64,000 nucleotides of DNA from Rhodospirillales bacterium (GCA_014324045.1 JACOMY010000025.1:1-64000), one strand, 5' to 3'. Positions 27,665 to 39,262 are shown, numbered from the stretch's first letter. Numbers and translations are program-made. Notes: generated by a model from the sequence alone, not told the origin.

Positions 27665-29214
27665 CTCTCCCCCTTGCTGGCCCCTGGGATGGCTAGGCCG
27701 CCTGGCTGAGCGGGGCGATTGGCCCGCATCCAGTCGTCCAGACGATTGCTTTCCGCTTCAGTGAGGCGCAAGCCCAGCTTGCTGCGCCGCCACAGGAGGT
27801 CCTCGGCCCGACGCGCCCATTCCCGCATCATGACAAAGCGAACTTCCGCTTCGTAGAGGTCGGCGCCGAAATGCTGCCCAAGATCCTGGAAACGCTTCGA
27901 GTCTTGCAAAATGCGCCAGCTGTCGCTGCCGTAGGCCTGCAGCAAGCGGCGGCATGTCCTGGCTTCCAGGAAAGGGTAATCGTTTGCCAGCCCGAGGGTC
28001 TTGGCTTGCACCTCGCCGGGTGCGAAATCGCCGCCCGCGAGGCCGGCATCGGCCGTCCAGTCCGGCCCCAAATTCGGATAATAGGGCTGGAGCTTGGCCA
28101 TCGCCGCCTCCGCCAGTTTGCGGAACGTGGTGATTTTGCCGCCGAAAACGTTCAAGAGCGGGGTTGCGCCCACACGATCTTCTACCTTGAGGACGTAGTC
28201 GCGGGTTGCCGACTGCGCCTGTTCCGCACCGTCGTCGAACAGTGGACGTACGCCGGAGAAGGTCCAGACGACATCCTCTCTGCATACCGGCTCCTTGAAG
28301 TACTCGGAGACTGCGGCACAGAGGTAGGCCTGCTCCTCCGGCGTGCAGATGGCCTCGCCCGGCGGCCCCTTGTGGTCTCGATCGGTGGTGCCGATCAGGG
28401 TGAAGTCCTCTTCGTAGGGAATAGCGAAGCAGATCCGCTTGTCCGCATTCTGGAACAAGTAGGCACGATCGTGCGGATAGTGACGCTTCACCACGATGTG
28501 GCTGCCGCGCACCATGCGGACCTTGTGTGCGGCATTGGCGCGGACGCGCCGGCTGATCACCTCTTCCACCCAAGGCCCGGCCGCGTTAACCAGACCCCGC
28601 GCCTGCACCCGATAGCGCCGGCCGCTTCCCAAATCCTTGACGGTCAATTGCCAAAGCCCGCCGGCCCGTTCGGCCGCAAGGCAAGGGCTGCGGGTCCGCA
28701 CTTCGGCGCCGCGGTCGGCGGCGTCGCGGGCATTGAGGATCACCAAGCGCGCATCCTGGACCCAGCAGTCAGAGTATTCGAAGCCGGTACGGTAGCTGTC
28801 CTTGAGGCAGCCGCCGGCCTCGTCGTGCCTGAGGTTCAGGCGCCTGGTCGGCAGCAGCAGCCCGGACCCTCCCAGACAGTCGTAGACGAAGAGGCCCAGA
28901 CGCAGCAGCCAAGCCGGACGCAGGCCCTTATGGTGCGGCAGCACGAAGCGCAGCGGCCAGACGATATGAGGCGCTGCACGCAGCAGTACTTGCCGCTCCC
29001 TCAAGGCCTCGCGCACCAGGCGGAACTCGTAGTATTCCAGATAGCGCAGACCGCCGTGGATCAGCTTGGTGCTGGCCGAGGAGGTCGCCTGCGCAAGATC
29101 GCCCTGTTCGCAGAGGAAAACCGAGAGCCCGCGACCGGCCGCATCGCGCGCGATCCCGCAGCCGTTCACGCCGCCGCCGATCACGGCGATGTCGTAGACT
29201 TCAACAGCAGTCAT
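27661..29214 (-). CDS. glpD: Glycerol-3-phosphate dehydrogenase, aerobic FAD-dependent
   Basis: From ATG 29214 the protein has 517 residues, the usual GlpD length, starting with VYDIAVIGGGVNGCGIARDA, the FAD-binding motif. SSASTKLIHGGLRYLEYYEF and FTLIGTTDRDHKGPPGEAI are typical. It oxidises glycerol-3-phosphate to dihydroxyacetone phosphate at the inner membrane and passes electrons to quinone. The open frame continues 68 codons upstream across AT-rich intergenic DNA, but that part has no homology; GGGAGG nine bases before ATG 29214 supports this start. First gene of the operon. Confidence 0.96.
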   Translation of the reverse strand: MTAVEVYDIAVIGGGVNGCGIARDAAGRGLSVFLCEQGDLAQATSSASTKLIHGGLRYLEYYEFRLVREALRERQVLLRAAPHIVWPLRFVLPHHKGLRPAWLLRLGLFVYDCLGGSGLLLPTRRLNLRHDEAGGCLKDSYRTGFEYSDCWVQDARLVILNARDAADRGAEVRTRSPCLAAERAGGLWQLTVKDLGSGRRYRVQARGLVNAAGPWVEEVISRRVRANAAHKVRMVRGSHIVVKRHYPHDRAYLFQNADKRICFAIPYEEDFTLIGTTDRDHKGPPGEAICTPEEQAYLCAAVSEYFKEPVCREDVVWTFSGVRPLFDDGAEQAQSATRDYVLKVEDRVGATPLLNVFGGKITTFRKLAEAAMAKLQPYYPNLGPDWTADAGLAGGDFAPGEVQAKTLGLANDYPFLEARTCRRLLQAYGSDSWRILQDSKRFQDLGQHFGADLYEAEVRFVMMREWARRAEDLLWRRSKLGLRLTEAESNRLDDWMRANRPAQPGGLAIPGASKGER

Positions 29215-29504
29215 CCGCTGCCAACCTCCCCAATCTACCTCCACCCGCTTCAAGGGGTTGCGCTTAGCGCTCAAGGCCCTGACAGCAGGCTTTCGCTTTT
29301 TTTCGGATCTGGCAAGAAAAATGTTTATTTTTGCGCATATTTTCGGAAAACCCCCATGCATTGGAGAAAACAGTGCATAATTGGACTCATAACGCAATTT
29401 AATTTCATATCTTGACAAGACCTGTGGTGCCCTCGAAAACGAATAAACAGAAGCGAACAGCGCATTGCCTCAAATCCGGGGCTTTAGGGAAGGTCTGACT
29501 GCCA
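29215..29504. promoter_or_regulatory. Divergent glpD/glpR control region with repeated TTTCG boxes
   Basis: The 290-base gap is much richer in A/T than its surroundings from about 29290 to 29460. TTTCG occurs at 29291-29295 and 29301-29305, one helical turn apart, and TTTCGG at 29341-29346. The inverted form CGAAA lies at 29434-29438. DeoR-family GlpR repressors bind TTCG-containing repeats, so these are plausible operators. A TTGACA box is present at 29412-29417, but no well-spaced -10 box was identified. Confidence 0.5.
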
Positions 29505-30316
29505 ATGCCGCTCGCATTCCGCCAGCAGGAGATCGTGGATCTGGCCCATGCCGAGGGGCGTGTTTCGGTGGAGGAATTGGCGCAACGCTTCGGGGTTTCG
29601 CAGCAGACCGTGCGGCGGGATCTGAACGAGATCTGCGATCGAGGCCTGCTCGCGCGCGTGCACGGCGGGGCGGTCCTGGCAACGGCAACCGAAAACCTGA
29701 CGAGGCCCGCCGCGCCATCGCCGCGGAAGAGAAGGATGCAATCGGCTGCATTTGTGCCGCGGAGATCCCGAACAACTGCTCCCTCTTCGTCAACATCGGC
29801 ACCACGACCGAGGCGGTGGCGCGCGCGCTCACTCGTCACCGAGGCCTGTTGGTCATCACCAACAACATGAACGTCGCCAGCACCCTTATGCCGTCGACCG
29901 GTTGCGAGGTGATCGTCGCCGGCGGTATGCTGCGCCGCAGCGACGGTGCCTTGGTCGGCGAGGCTACAGCCGACTTCGTCAAGCAGTTCAAGGTCGACAT
30001 CGCCGTCATCGGCGCCTCGGCGATAGACGAAGACGGGGCCCTTCTGGACTACGACTACCGCGAGGTCCGCGTCGCCCATGCCCTGCTGGAGAACGCGCGC
30101 CAGGCCTATCTGGTCGCCGACAGCAGCAAGCTTGCACGCAGCGCGCCGGTGCGAATCGGCTACCTTGGCCAGATCTCCGCTTTCTTCACCGACCGCATGA
30201 CCTCCCCCCGCCTTGCTCGCCTCTGCGATCGTTTGGGCGTTGCGGTCTACGAAGACGGTACTACGTCAGAGAAAAGGACTAGACGTGCGATCGAAAGTGA
30301 TCGGGATCGCAGATAG
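29505..30316 (+). pseudogene. glpR: glpR, DeoR-family glycerol repressor, broken by a frameshift
   Basis: The first frame from ATG 29505 (AGGGAAGG upstream) encodes the DeoR HTH: RQQEIVDLAHAEGRVSVEEL, RFGVSQQTVRRDLNEI, VHGGAVLATATENL. At about 29700 the reading continues only in another frame: EARRAIAAEEKDAIGCI, FVNIGTTTEAVARAL, DYDYREVRVAHALLENARQA. In relatives the join reads ENL-T-Y-E-ARR; here bases for roughly one codon plus one are missing, consistent with a 4-base deletion. Without it the protein would have about 255 residues. Loss of function, or a sequencing error, would follow. Confidence 0.82.
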
Positions 30317-30425
30317 AATGGGGCCATAAGCAGGCACCGCCCGGACCGCGATGACGGTCGATCCGAAGCGCAAGCTCAAGTACAAGGCGGTCTCGAAGCG
30401 CGCCTTCGGGCGGGCTTGCAGCGGT

Positions 30426-31184
30426 CTATTGCATGCGCATGGAGCCGTCGAGGCGGATGGTCTCGCCGTTGATCATGCTGTTGTTGCAGATGTGCATGAC
30501 CAAGCTGGAAAACTCCTCCGGATGCCCAAAGCGGCGTGGGAAGGGGACTTGGGCGGCCAGATTGTCCTGTACCTCCTGCGGCATGTTGAGGAGGAGCGGC
30601 GTGGCAATCAGGCCGGGTGCGATGGCATTCACGCGGATGCCGTGCCGGCAGAGCTCGCGCGCGACGGGCAAGTTGAGCCCGACGATGCCAGCCTTGGAGG
30701 CGGAGTAGGCGGCCTGTCCGACCTGCCCCTCGTAGGCGGCGACGGAGGTGGTGTTGACGATGACGCCGCGCTCGCCATTCTCGTCGATCGGGTCGGCAGC
30801 TGCCATCTCGGCAGCGCAGAGCCGCATCAGGTTGAAGGTGCCCAGCAGATTAACCCGGATGACAAGCTCGAAGTCTTCCATGGCCATCGGGCCGCCGCGG
30901 CCGACGACGCGCTTAGCAGGGGCGATCCCGGCGCAGTTCACCAGGATGCGGCAGGGGCCGAATGCGGCACTGGCCTGGCTTACGGCGGCCTCGACGGCTG
31001 CGCTGTCGCTGACGTCGCAGACCAGGCCCAGGCCGCCGGTCCCGGCGCCGATCGCCGTCACATCTTCTGCCTTCGTATCTAGCGCCGTTACCTTGGCGCC
31101 GGCGGCGGCAAGCGCGTGTACTGTGGCCGCACCCAGGCCCGACGCTCCGCCAGTCACGATTGCAGCCTGTCCCGAAACGTCCAT
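30426..31184 (-). CDS. 3-hydroxyacyl-CoA dehydrogenase type-2 (HSD10)-like SDR
   Basis: From ATG 31184 (GGGAGAG upstream) the product has 252 residues. NAD motif TGGASGLG lies at 11-18, NCAGIAPAKR in the middle, the catalytic segment is SVAAYEGQVGQAAYSASKAG, and NAIAPGLIATPLL and the end GETIRLDGSMRMQ are characteristic of HSD10-type enzymes. These oxidise short 3-hydroxyacyl-CoAs, including 2-methyl-3-hydroxybutyryl-CoA in isoleucine breakdown. It stands alone on the minus strand between glpR and the transporter pair. Confidence 0.88.
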   Translation of the reverse strand: MDVSGQAAIVTGGASGLGAATVHALAAAGAKVTALDTKAEDVTAIGAGTGGLGLVCDVSDSAAVEAAVSQASAAFGPCRILVNCAGIAPAKRVVGRGGPMAMEDFELVIRVNLLGTFNLMRLCAAEMAAADPIDENGERGVIVNTTSVAAYEGQVGQAAYSASKAGIVGLNLPVARELCRHGIRVNAIAPGLIATPLLLNMPQEVQDNLAAQVPFPRRFGHPEEFSSLVMHICNNSMINGETIRLDGSMRMQ

Positions 31185-31432
31185 CTCTTGCTCTCCCTGT
31201 GGTATCGAATGGGGGCCATTTCTCAATGGACGAGGCCGCCACTGTCAAGCCGTCCGCCTGCTTTCGCCGTCTTGCTCACGTCGCCATGAGGCTTAAGTTT
31301 CGTGCTATGCCGGACCTATGCAAGGCACCTGTGCAAGGACCCCCGTGCAGGACAAGGGGCTTCCACCATCGGCTCTTCCTGGAGCCAAATTCCGCGCGCC
31401 GCCCATTGGCTCGGCGGCTTGCCGGTCAGCGG

Positions 31433-32386
31433 CTATGCGCTGCTGCCCTTCCGGTTGGCTCTAGTCTCGCGCCGTGCAATGTAGATGGACGAGGCGATCA
31501 GCACGGCGGCGCCCAGCAGCATTTCCAGGCCCGGAAGTTCACCGAAGGCGAAGAAGCCGATGCTCAAGGCGAACAACAGCTTTGAGTAGTCGAAGGGCGC
31601 GACGAAGCTGCTCTCGCCGATCCGAAAGCCTTGGATGAGAAGGGCATGGGCACCTAAGGCCAGGGCACCGACGGTTACCAGCATGAGCCATTCCAGCGGA
31701 TCGGGGTCGCGCCAAACCTCCAGGGCGGGCCAGAGGCATACCAGGATCGAGGCCGCCACCGCGTAGAACAGCATAACCGACTGGCTTTCGCTGGCTGGAA
31801 AGCGCTTCACCAGGGTGATGGAGAAGGCGATCAGCATGGCCGCCGTTACCGCATAGACGGCATCCAGCCGGAAGAGGCCGGCACCCGGTTGCACGATGAT
31901 CAACATGCCCAGGAAGCCGGCGGCAACGGCGCCCCAGCGGCGCGGGCCTACCCGCTCGCCCAGAACCGCGGCAGCAAAGAGAACGGTAAACAGCGGCGTG
32001 GTAAAACTTAAGGCTGTCACCTCCGCAAGCGGCAGGTGGGCCAGAGCATAGAACCCCAAGAGCATGGCGATCGCACCGGAAGTGGCCCGGGTTAGGTGCA
32101 TCCAGGGATGCGCCGTGCGAAACTTTGCCGGTCTACCGTGCAGCAGGAAAGGGATCAGGAAGATCAAGGAGAAAGCCGAACGGCAGAGCGCAATCTGAAA
32201 GGGGTGTATACTGCGGCCGGCAAGCTCTTTCGCCAGTGCCCAAACAAGGGTGATGCCTGCGGCTGCGACCAGAACATAGGAAGCGCCCTGCAGGTTGGGC
32301 GGCAAGGCCTGCCATCTGAGCCTCATCGCGCGGAACGCCGGCCCGCGAGGCCGGTCCGTCAGCCCTGTCATTCGGCTTTGGATCAT
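31433..32386 (-). CDS. EamA/DMT-family transporter
   Basis: A 317-residue protein with ten predicted helices in two EamA halves; LPLAEVTALSFTTPLFTVLF and LGERVGPRRWGAVAAGFLGM mark the end of the first half. ATG 32386 overlaps the stop of the next transporter upstream by four bases (ATGA), which fixes the start and couples the two; ATG 32371 is possible. DMT proteins export or import small metabolites such as amino acids; the substrate is unknown. The pair is similar enough to suggest a heterodimer or recent duplication. Confidence 0.9.
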   Translation of the reverse strand: MIQSRMTGLTDRPRGPAFRAMRLRWQALPPNLQGASYVLVAAAGITLVWALAKELAGRSIHPFQIALCRSAFSLIFLIPFLLHGRPAKFRTAHPWMHLTRATSGAIAMLLGFYALAHLPLAEVTALSFTTPLFTVLFAAAVLGERVGPRRWGAVAAGFLGMLIIVQPGAGLFRLDAVYAVTAAMLIAFSITLVKRFPASESQSVMLFYAVAASILVCLWPALEVWRDPDPLEWLMLVTVGALALGAHALLIQGFRIGESSFVAPFDYSKLLFALSIGFFAFGELPGLEMLLGAAVLIASSIYIARRETRANRKGSSA

Positions 32387-33309
32387 GCGGGCCGCCTGCT
32401 CGCCTTGGCCAGTTGAGCCTCGCGGCGCGCGATATAGATGCCGGCGCCGGCGATGACCGCGGCGCCGGGCCAGAGCCAATCGCTGGGCACTTCTCCGAAC
32501 AGCAGGTAAGCGAGACCGGCGACGATCGGCAGGCGCAGGTAGTCCAAGGGCTGTAGGAAGGATGCCTCGGCCAAGGCGTAGGCGCGCGTCAGCGCCAGGT
32601 GAGAGATGGCTGCGAAGCTGCCCAACGCCAGCAACACCAGCCAGGTTTGCCAATCTGGCCACTGCCAGACGAAGAGAGCGGGGATCAAGGAGATCGGCGT
32701 CATGAAGAGGTTCATGTAGAGCACCACAGTTCCCGGCGATTCCGTGGCAGAGAGCTGTTTCACAGCGATGGCGGAACAGGCCATGAAGAAGGCGGCACCG
32801 ATCGGCAGGAAGCTTGGCCAGGACAACGAGGCGCCCCAGGGTTGGAGGACAATCAGAACGCCCAGGAAACCGGCCAGGGTGGCGCTCCAACGCCTAACGC
32901 GCACGCGTTCTTTCAGAATCGCGGCTGCCAGAATTGTGCCGAACAGCGGAAAGGTGAAGTTGAGCGCAGTCGCCTCCGACAGCGGCAGCAGTGCAACGGA
33001 AAAGAACCACATCACCATGGCCGTCAGGCCCAGGATTGAACGACGCGCGTGTGCAGCAAGCCGTGCGGTCCGCGCCCCGTCGAAGCGTGTGGCCATAAGC
33101 CAGGGCAGCATGGCCGCCAAGGCGAAGAAGTTGCGGAAAAATACAATCTGCATTGTGTCGAGACCGGCGTTGCCGGCAAGGCGTACGCAGGCGTTCATCA
33201 AGCCGAAAAAGCAACAGGCCGCCGCCATGCAGGCCACAGCCTGCAAAATGGCGCTGCTATCGGTTGCGGCAGGCTGTGCTGCCGAAATGTGAGGGCTCTG
33301 CGCTGTCAT
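32383..33309 (-). CDS. EamA/DMT-family transporter
   Basis: From ATG 33309 (AAGGA nearby) the protein has 308 residues and ten predicted helices. LPLSEATALNFTFPLFGTIL and LKERVRVRRWSATLAGFLGV repeat the motif of its neighbour, and the end ITRAYALAEASF-type segment (LTRAYALAEASFLQPLDYLR) is typical of EamA proteins. The ORF reads 64 codons further upstream across the divergent promoter region without family support. Co-translated with the following gene; substrate unknown. Confidence 0.9.
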   Translation of the reverse strand: MTAQSPHISAAQPAATDSSAILQAVACMAAACCFFGLMNACVRLAGNAGLDTMQIVFFRNFFALAAMLPWLMATRFDGARTARLAAHARRSILGLTAMVMWFFSVALLPLSEATALNFTFPLFGTILAAAILKERVRVRRWSATLAGFLGVLIVLQPWGASLSWPSFLPIGAAFFMACSAIAVKQLSATESPGTVVLYMNLFMTPISLIPALFVWQWPDWQTWLVLLALGSFAAISHLALTRAYALAEASFLQPLDYLRLPIVAGLAYLLFGEVPSDWLWPGAAVIAGAGIYIARREAQLAKASRRPA

Positions 33310-33437
33310 GCTCGTCCTTGACGGTGATAAAGCTATGCTTCGCCGTGGCAAGCGACTAGCCCAGCCCTCAGCACGTCTGCTATGCCCCTGGCAGAGGGAG
33401 TGAGACGGCACCCAGTCGGCAAGACGAAGAGGAAAAC

Positions 33438-35402
<1,965 letters not shown>

Positions 35403-35412
35403 GCTTGAAGAT

Positions 35413-36795
35413 ATGGGCTTGGACCGGATAATCGAAGAGCGAAAGGGCTGGCGCCAGGCGCTGGAGACCTATGGACGTCCCAAGGTCTTGGTGCTCCTGC
35501 TCTTGGGTTTTGCCGCGGGCTTGCCCTTCTTATTGGTCTTTTCCACCATGAGCGCATGGTTGCACGACGCTGGCGTGTCGCGCAGCGAGATCGGATTCTT
35601 CGGGTGGATCGGCATGACCTATTCGATCAAGGTCGTCTGGTCGCCGATTGTCGATCGCCTGTCCTTCCCCCTCTTGACAGCCCGTTTCGGCCGGCGCCGT
35701 GGCTGGATGCTAGCGGCACAGTTGGGGATTGTCGGCAGCCTGGTCGGCATGGCCCTGGTCGGCCCCGAGGGGCATCTGGCGCTTTTTGCCTTCTTGGCGG
35801 TCTTGGTTGCCTTTGCCTCCGCCACGCAGGATATAGCGTTAGACGCCTTTCGTATCGAATGTGCAGCGGACAATGAGCAGGGCGCCTTGGCTGCCGCCTA
35901 TCAATTGGGCTACCGAATCGCCTTGTTGGTGGCGGGGGCCGGGGCACTGTTCATTGCCGATTCCTCGGGCTGGATCGCTGCCTATTTGGCCATGGCCGTC
36001 TGCATGAGCGTCGGTCTGATCACCCTGTTGGCCGTCCGGGAGCCCGACGCCCGATCGGCTTACCGCTCCTCGCATGAGCGGACTTGGGAAAGGGCTGTCC
36101 TCGCCCGGGCCGGACTCTCCGCCGGGCCCATGCAGACGGCCGGACTCTGGTTTCTTGCCGCTGTCGTCGAGCCCTTTGCCGATTTTTTCCGGCGGCACGG
36201 TGTGGCAGCCTTGGTGATCCTGCTATTCATCGGGGTGTTTCGCCTCTCCGATTTGGTCATGGGGATTATGGCCAATCCCTTCTATCTTGAGTTGGGTTTC
36301 ACCAAGACCGAGATCGCCGAGATCGCCAAGATCTACGGATTCTTCATGGTCATTGCGGGCGCCGCTCTGGGCGGTCTTGCCGTTGCGCGTTTCGGTGTGT
36401 TCTGGCCGCTGTTTCCGGGGGCGGTTGCCGTTGCCGCAAGCAATCTCCTGTTCGCGTTCCTAGCGACACAGGGGCCGGCCGTGGGTTGGCTTACGATCAC
36501 CATAAGTGCTGAAAATCTGGCTAGCGGCTTCGCCGGTACAGCCTTGATCGCCTACCTATCGAGCCTGACCTCCACCGCCTACACGGCCACCCAGTACGCC
36601 CTTTTCTCATCCTTCATGACCTTGCCGGGAAAGTTCGTCTCCGGGTTTTCCGGTGTGCTTGTGGACAGGGTTGGCTACGCAGAGTTCTTTGTCTATTCGG
36701 CCGTTCTCGGGTTACCGGCTATACTCCTCTCCTGCGCGTTGATCGGCTTCCGGCCGCACTTCGAAGGCAAGGAGATCGTTCGGTCCGACCGCTAG
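35413..36795 (+). CDS. AmpG-like MFS permease
   Basis: The 460-residue protein has about twelve helices and the landmarks of AmpG permeases: LLLGFAAGLPFLLVFSTMSA, the ATQDIALDAFRIE signature near 136-148, and IYGFFMVIAGAALGGL. AmpG carries anhydromuropeptides into the cytosol for wall recycling; without biochemical data the muropeptide substrate is an assumption. It follows aacS by 10 bases and is probably co-transcribed. Confidence 0.85.
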   Translation: MGLDRIIEERKGWRQALETYGRPKVLVLLLLGFAAGLPFLLVFSTMSAWLHDAGVSRSEIGFFGWIGMTYSIKVVWSPIVDRLSFPLLTARFGRRRGWMLAAQLGIVGSLVGMALVGPEGHLALFAFLAVLVAFASATQDIALDAFRIECAADNEQGALAAAYQLGYRIALLVAGAGALFIADSSGWIAAYLAMAVCMSVGLITLLAVREPDARSAYRSSHERTWERAVLARAGLSAGPMQTAGLWFLAAVVEPFADFFRRHGVAALVILLFIGVFRLSDLVMGIMANPFYLELGFTKTEIAEIAKIYGFFMVIAGAALGGLAVARFGVFWPLFPGAVAVAASNLLFAFLATQGPAVGWLTITISAENLASGFAGTALIAYLSSLTSTAYTATQYALFSSFMTLPGKFVSGFSGVLVDRVGYAEFFVYSAVLGLPAILLSCALIGFRPHFEGKEIVRSDR

Positions 36796-37591
36796 CCTCT
36801 AGCCCCATAAGCGATTGCAGCGCTCGGCGGCTGGAGGATTGCACTCTCTCAAAGGAGAGCGATACAGCATAAGCAATCGCTTTCGGTTGATAGAGGGGCG
36901 GTCCGGGAGGCTTGGGCCTTATCTTCTGTTGGCTACTCGGGGCAAGCCGCGCGTCGGCGACCGCCAGGCCATCGCCGGTATCGTTCACGTTCTGGAGAGT
37001 GGCGGGCGTTTGCCCGATATGCCGGCAGTCTAAGGGCTTCATAAGATGCTTTAATTGCTTCCTCAGCCCAAGCGCTCGACGATGCCGTTGCTCTGCAGTT
37101 CGGGGACTGCAGCCTGGCGGCCTCGGTGCGCTCAAGTTTGCGCTTGGCCGGCGCCTTCCCCAAGCGCAGCAGGCATTCTTGCCTGGCCGGCGCGTGGCGC
37201 AGCCGGGCACTGCGCAGGCCGCCGGAGGAGACCTGTACACCGCGAAGCGCCAGATCCTGGGCAACAGGGGTGCAACCGTGGTAAAGATGGCCTATGGCAG
37301 GGCGAGTCATGGTGTGTGCGAGGATCGCTGCCTCGATCTCCTTGGCGTCCCTGTTGGGATGGTCCCCTTGGCATCTGGCAGGCGGTCGGGCTGCCCCCTT
37401 TGCACCATGGGTCCGATCATTGCGCCGGACCTCTTGGAACTGTTGGCGGGAATAGCCGATTACCTTGCAGGCCACCGAACTCGCTTCAGATGATCGGATG
37501 TTTAATGGCACGCGACTTTGTGTCGTAGAACAACTGGAACTCTGCCTTTCGTTCGCATGTTATTCATCTTTCGTCGTTAAGATGCAGGAGG
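36796..37591. other. Non-coding stretch with a transposase relic
   Basis: About 800 bases without an intact gene. The right half holds the decayed IS481-type transposase on the minus strand; the left half (36796-37060) shows no recognisable feature. No terminal inverted repeats could be assigned by eye. Confidence 0.6.
37065..37511 (-). mobile_element. Relic of an IS481-type transposase
   Basis: The reverse strand reads VACKVIGYSRQQFQEVRRND, EIEAAILAHTMTRP, VAQDLALRGVQVSSGGLRSA and CLLRLGKAPAKRKLERTEA. This follows the N-terminal third of the common IS481-like transposases (ACKIMGYSRQQFYEIRR, HPTHGPLRVAQELALRGVQV and so on). The WGxxR and the whole DDE core are missing or scrambled, with frame drift, so it is inactive. 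It marks an old insertion between the AmpG-like gene and the XRE-cupin gene. Confidence 0.65.
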
Positions 37592-38254
37592 ATGTGGGTC
37601 ATCGCTAAGAATCGACCAACCGATACCGCCGCCGGGCGGGAGGAAGAGCAGGATCCGCACGCTCTCGCCGGGGCGCGGGAGAATCTTCTGGAGGTTGCCA
37701 TCGGCCGCGAGGTGAAGGCCTGCCGCCTGGCGCTCGACTTGACCGTCGCAGAGGCGGCCCGCGCCGCCGGCTTCTCGACCGGAATGCTGTCGAAGATCGA
37801 AAACGGCGTGACCTCGCCGTCTCTTGCCACCTTGCAAGCGCTGTCGCACGCGCTGCAGGTGCCGGTAACGGCCTTTTTCCGCCGCTTCGAACAGACGCGT
37901 ACGGCGACCTTTGTGAAGTCGGGCAAGGGCCTGACGATCGAGCGCCGCGGGACCCGCTCAGGCCAACAGTATCAACTGTTGGGTCACGGCACGGGTAAAC
38001 GCCTGTCGGTCGAGCCCTATCTTATCACCTTGACCCAGGAATCGGATGTTTTCCCGCTGTTCCAGCATGCCGGCACGGAGTTCCTTTACATGTTGGAGGG
38101 ACGGGTCGGCTATCGCCATGCTGATCGGATCTATGTGTTGGAGCCGGGCGACTCGCTGTTTTTCGATGCCGATGCGCCGCACGGGCCGGAAGAGCTTCTG
38201 GAGCTGCCGACGCGCTACCTCTCGATCATCTGCTATGTGCGCGAGGGCAGCTGA
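37592..38254 (+). CDS. XRE-family regulator with C-terminal cupin
   Basis: The 220-residue protein has a helix-turn-helix around residues 34-95 (GREVKACRLALDLTVAEAAR, AGFSTGMLSKIENGVTSPSL) and a cupin domain (HAGTEFLYMLEGRVGYRHAD, YVLEPGDSLFFDADAPHGPE). Such proteins sense small ligands through the cupin and repress nearby genes, often for amino-acid or polyamine use. AGGAGG directly abuts ATG 37592, too close for good initiation, so the real start may lie further in. It stands alone between the IS relic and bamD. Confidence 0.85.
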   Translation: MWVIAKNRPTDTAAGREEEQDPHALAGARENLLEVAIGREVKACRLALDLTVAEAARAAGFSTGMLSKIENGVTSPSLATLQALSHALQVPVTAFFRRFEQTRTATFVKSGKGLTIERRGTRSGQQYQLLGHGTGKRLSVEPYLITLTQESDVFPLFQHAGTEFLYMLEGRVGYRHADRIYVLEPGDSLFFDADAPHGPEELLELPTRYLSIICYVREGS

Positions 38255-38413
38255 TAGAGGGCTTGAGACCGTCTGACGCCAGCCTGTTCCCGCCCTTCTT
38301 TTGCATGCGCGGGCGGGAGTGCTAGATAGGGGAACGAGGTAGAACCGACTGCGGCAAATCGGCATTCAGATCCGGTTGGCACCCCGGAAACCGGCCAATT
38401 CGGAGCGTTCTTC

Positions 38414-39262
38414 ATGGTCTTTCCCTTCGCCCAATACAGCGCAAAGCGCGGCCGCTGCGTCGTCACCGTTCTGCCGGCTCTGTGCCTGGCACTGTTCCTG
38501 GCGGCCTGCTCCAACAACGAGGAGGTGATTCCGGCCGATCCTGACGAGGCCTCGGTCGAGGAGCTTTACGATCGCGCCGTGGTCACCATCGAGGACGGCG
38601 AGTATCGGACGGCGGCAGCGCTCTTCGACGACGTCGAGCGTCTCTATCCCTATTCGGTCTGGGCACCGCGTGCGCAGTTGATGGCGGCCTATGCCTACTA
38701 TCTGAATAACGATTACGCCGACGCGATCAACGCGCTGGATCGCTTCATTTCCCTGCATCCGGGCAGCAAGGATGCGCCTTACGCCCTCTATCTGAAGGCG
38801 CTGTGCTACTATGAGCAGATTTCCGACGTGCGCCGCGATCAGCAGATGACGCGGGAGGCGCGCAACGCTTTGAACGAGGTCATCCGGCGCTATCCGGATA
38901 GCCTCTACGCCCGCGACGCCCGTTTGAAGCGGGATCTTGCCGTCGACCACTTGGCCGGTCAGGAGATGGAGATCGGCCGCTACTACCAGCGCAAGGGCGA
39001 CTTCTTGGCGTCGATCAACCGCTACCGCACGGTGATCGCGCAGTTCCAGACCACGACGCATGTGCCGGAGGCCTTGCACAGGCTGGTAGAGTCCTATCTG
39101 GCACTGGGCGTAACGCGGGAGGCACAGGCCACGGCCGCCGTGCTCGGCTACAACTTCCCGGGTAGCCAGTGGTACACTGACAGCTACTATCTCTTGACCG
39201 GCGTCGACCTCAGGCCGGAAGAGCACTCCGACTCTTGGATCGCCGGAGCCTGGCCCTTCTAG
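38414..39262 (+). CDS. bamD: Outer membrane protein assembly factor BamD
   Basis: A 282-residue lipoprotein: a hydrophobic signal then the lipobox LAAC with Cys32, followed by TPR-like repeats (SVEELYDRAVVTIEDGEYRT, LFDDVERLYPYSVWAPRAQL, IGRYYQRKGDFLASINRYRT). BamD is the essential lipoprotein of the Bam complex that inserts outer-membrane barrels. Order bamD-recN-ligA is common in alphaproteobacteria; ftsZ-lpxC, often upstream, are absent here. Confidence 0.96.
   Translation: MVFPFAQYSAKRGRCVVTVLPALCLALFLAACSNNEEVIPADPDEASVEELYDRAVVTIEDGEYRTAAALFDDVERLYPYSVWAPRAQLMAAYAYYLNNDYADAINALDRFISLHPGSKDAPYALYLKALCYYEQISDVRRDQQMTREARNALNEVIRRYPDSLYARDARLKRDLAVDHLAGQEMEIGRYYQRKGDFLASINRYRTVIAQFQTTTHVPEALHRLVESYLALGVTREAQATAAVLGYNFPGSQWYTDSYYLLTGVDLRPEEHSDSWIAGAWPF

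Noticed and set aside
27871-29415. Plus-strand ORF of 514 codons opposite glpD
   Set aside because: Antisense to a complete GlpD; no motif and no Shine-Dalgarno site.
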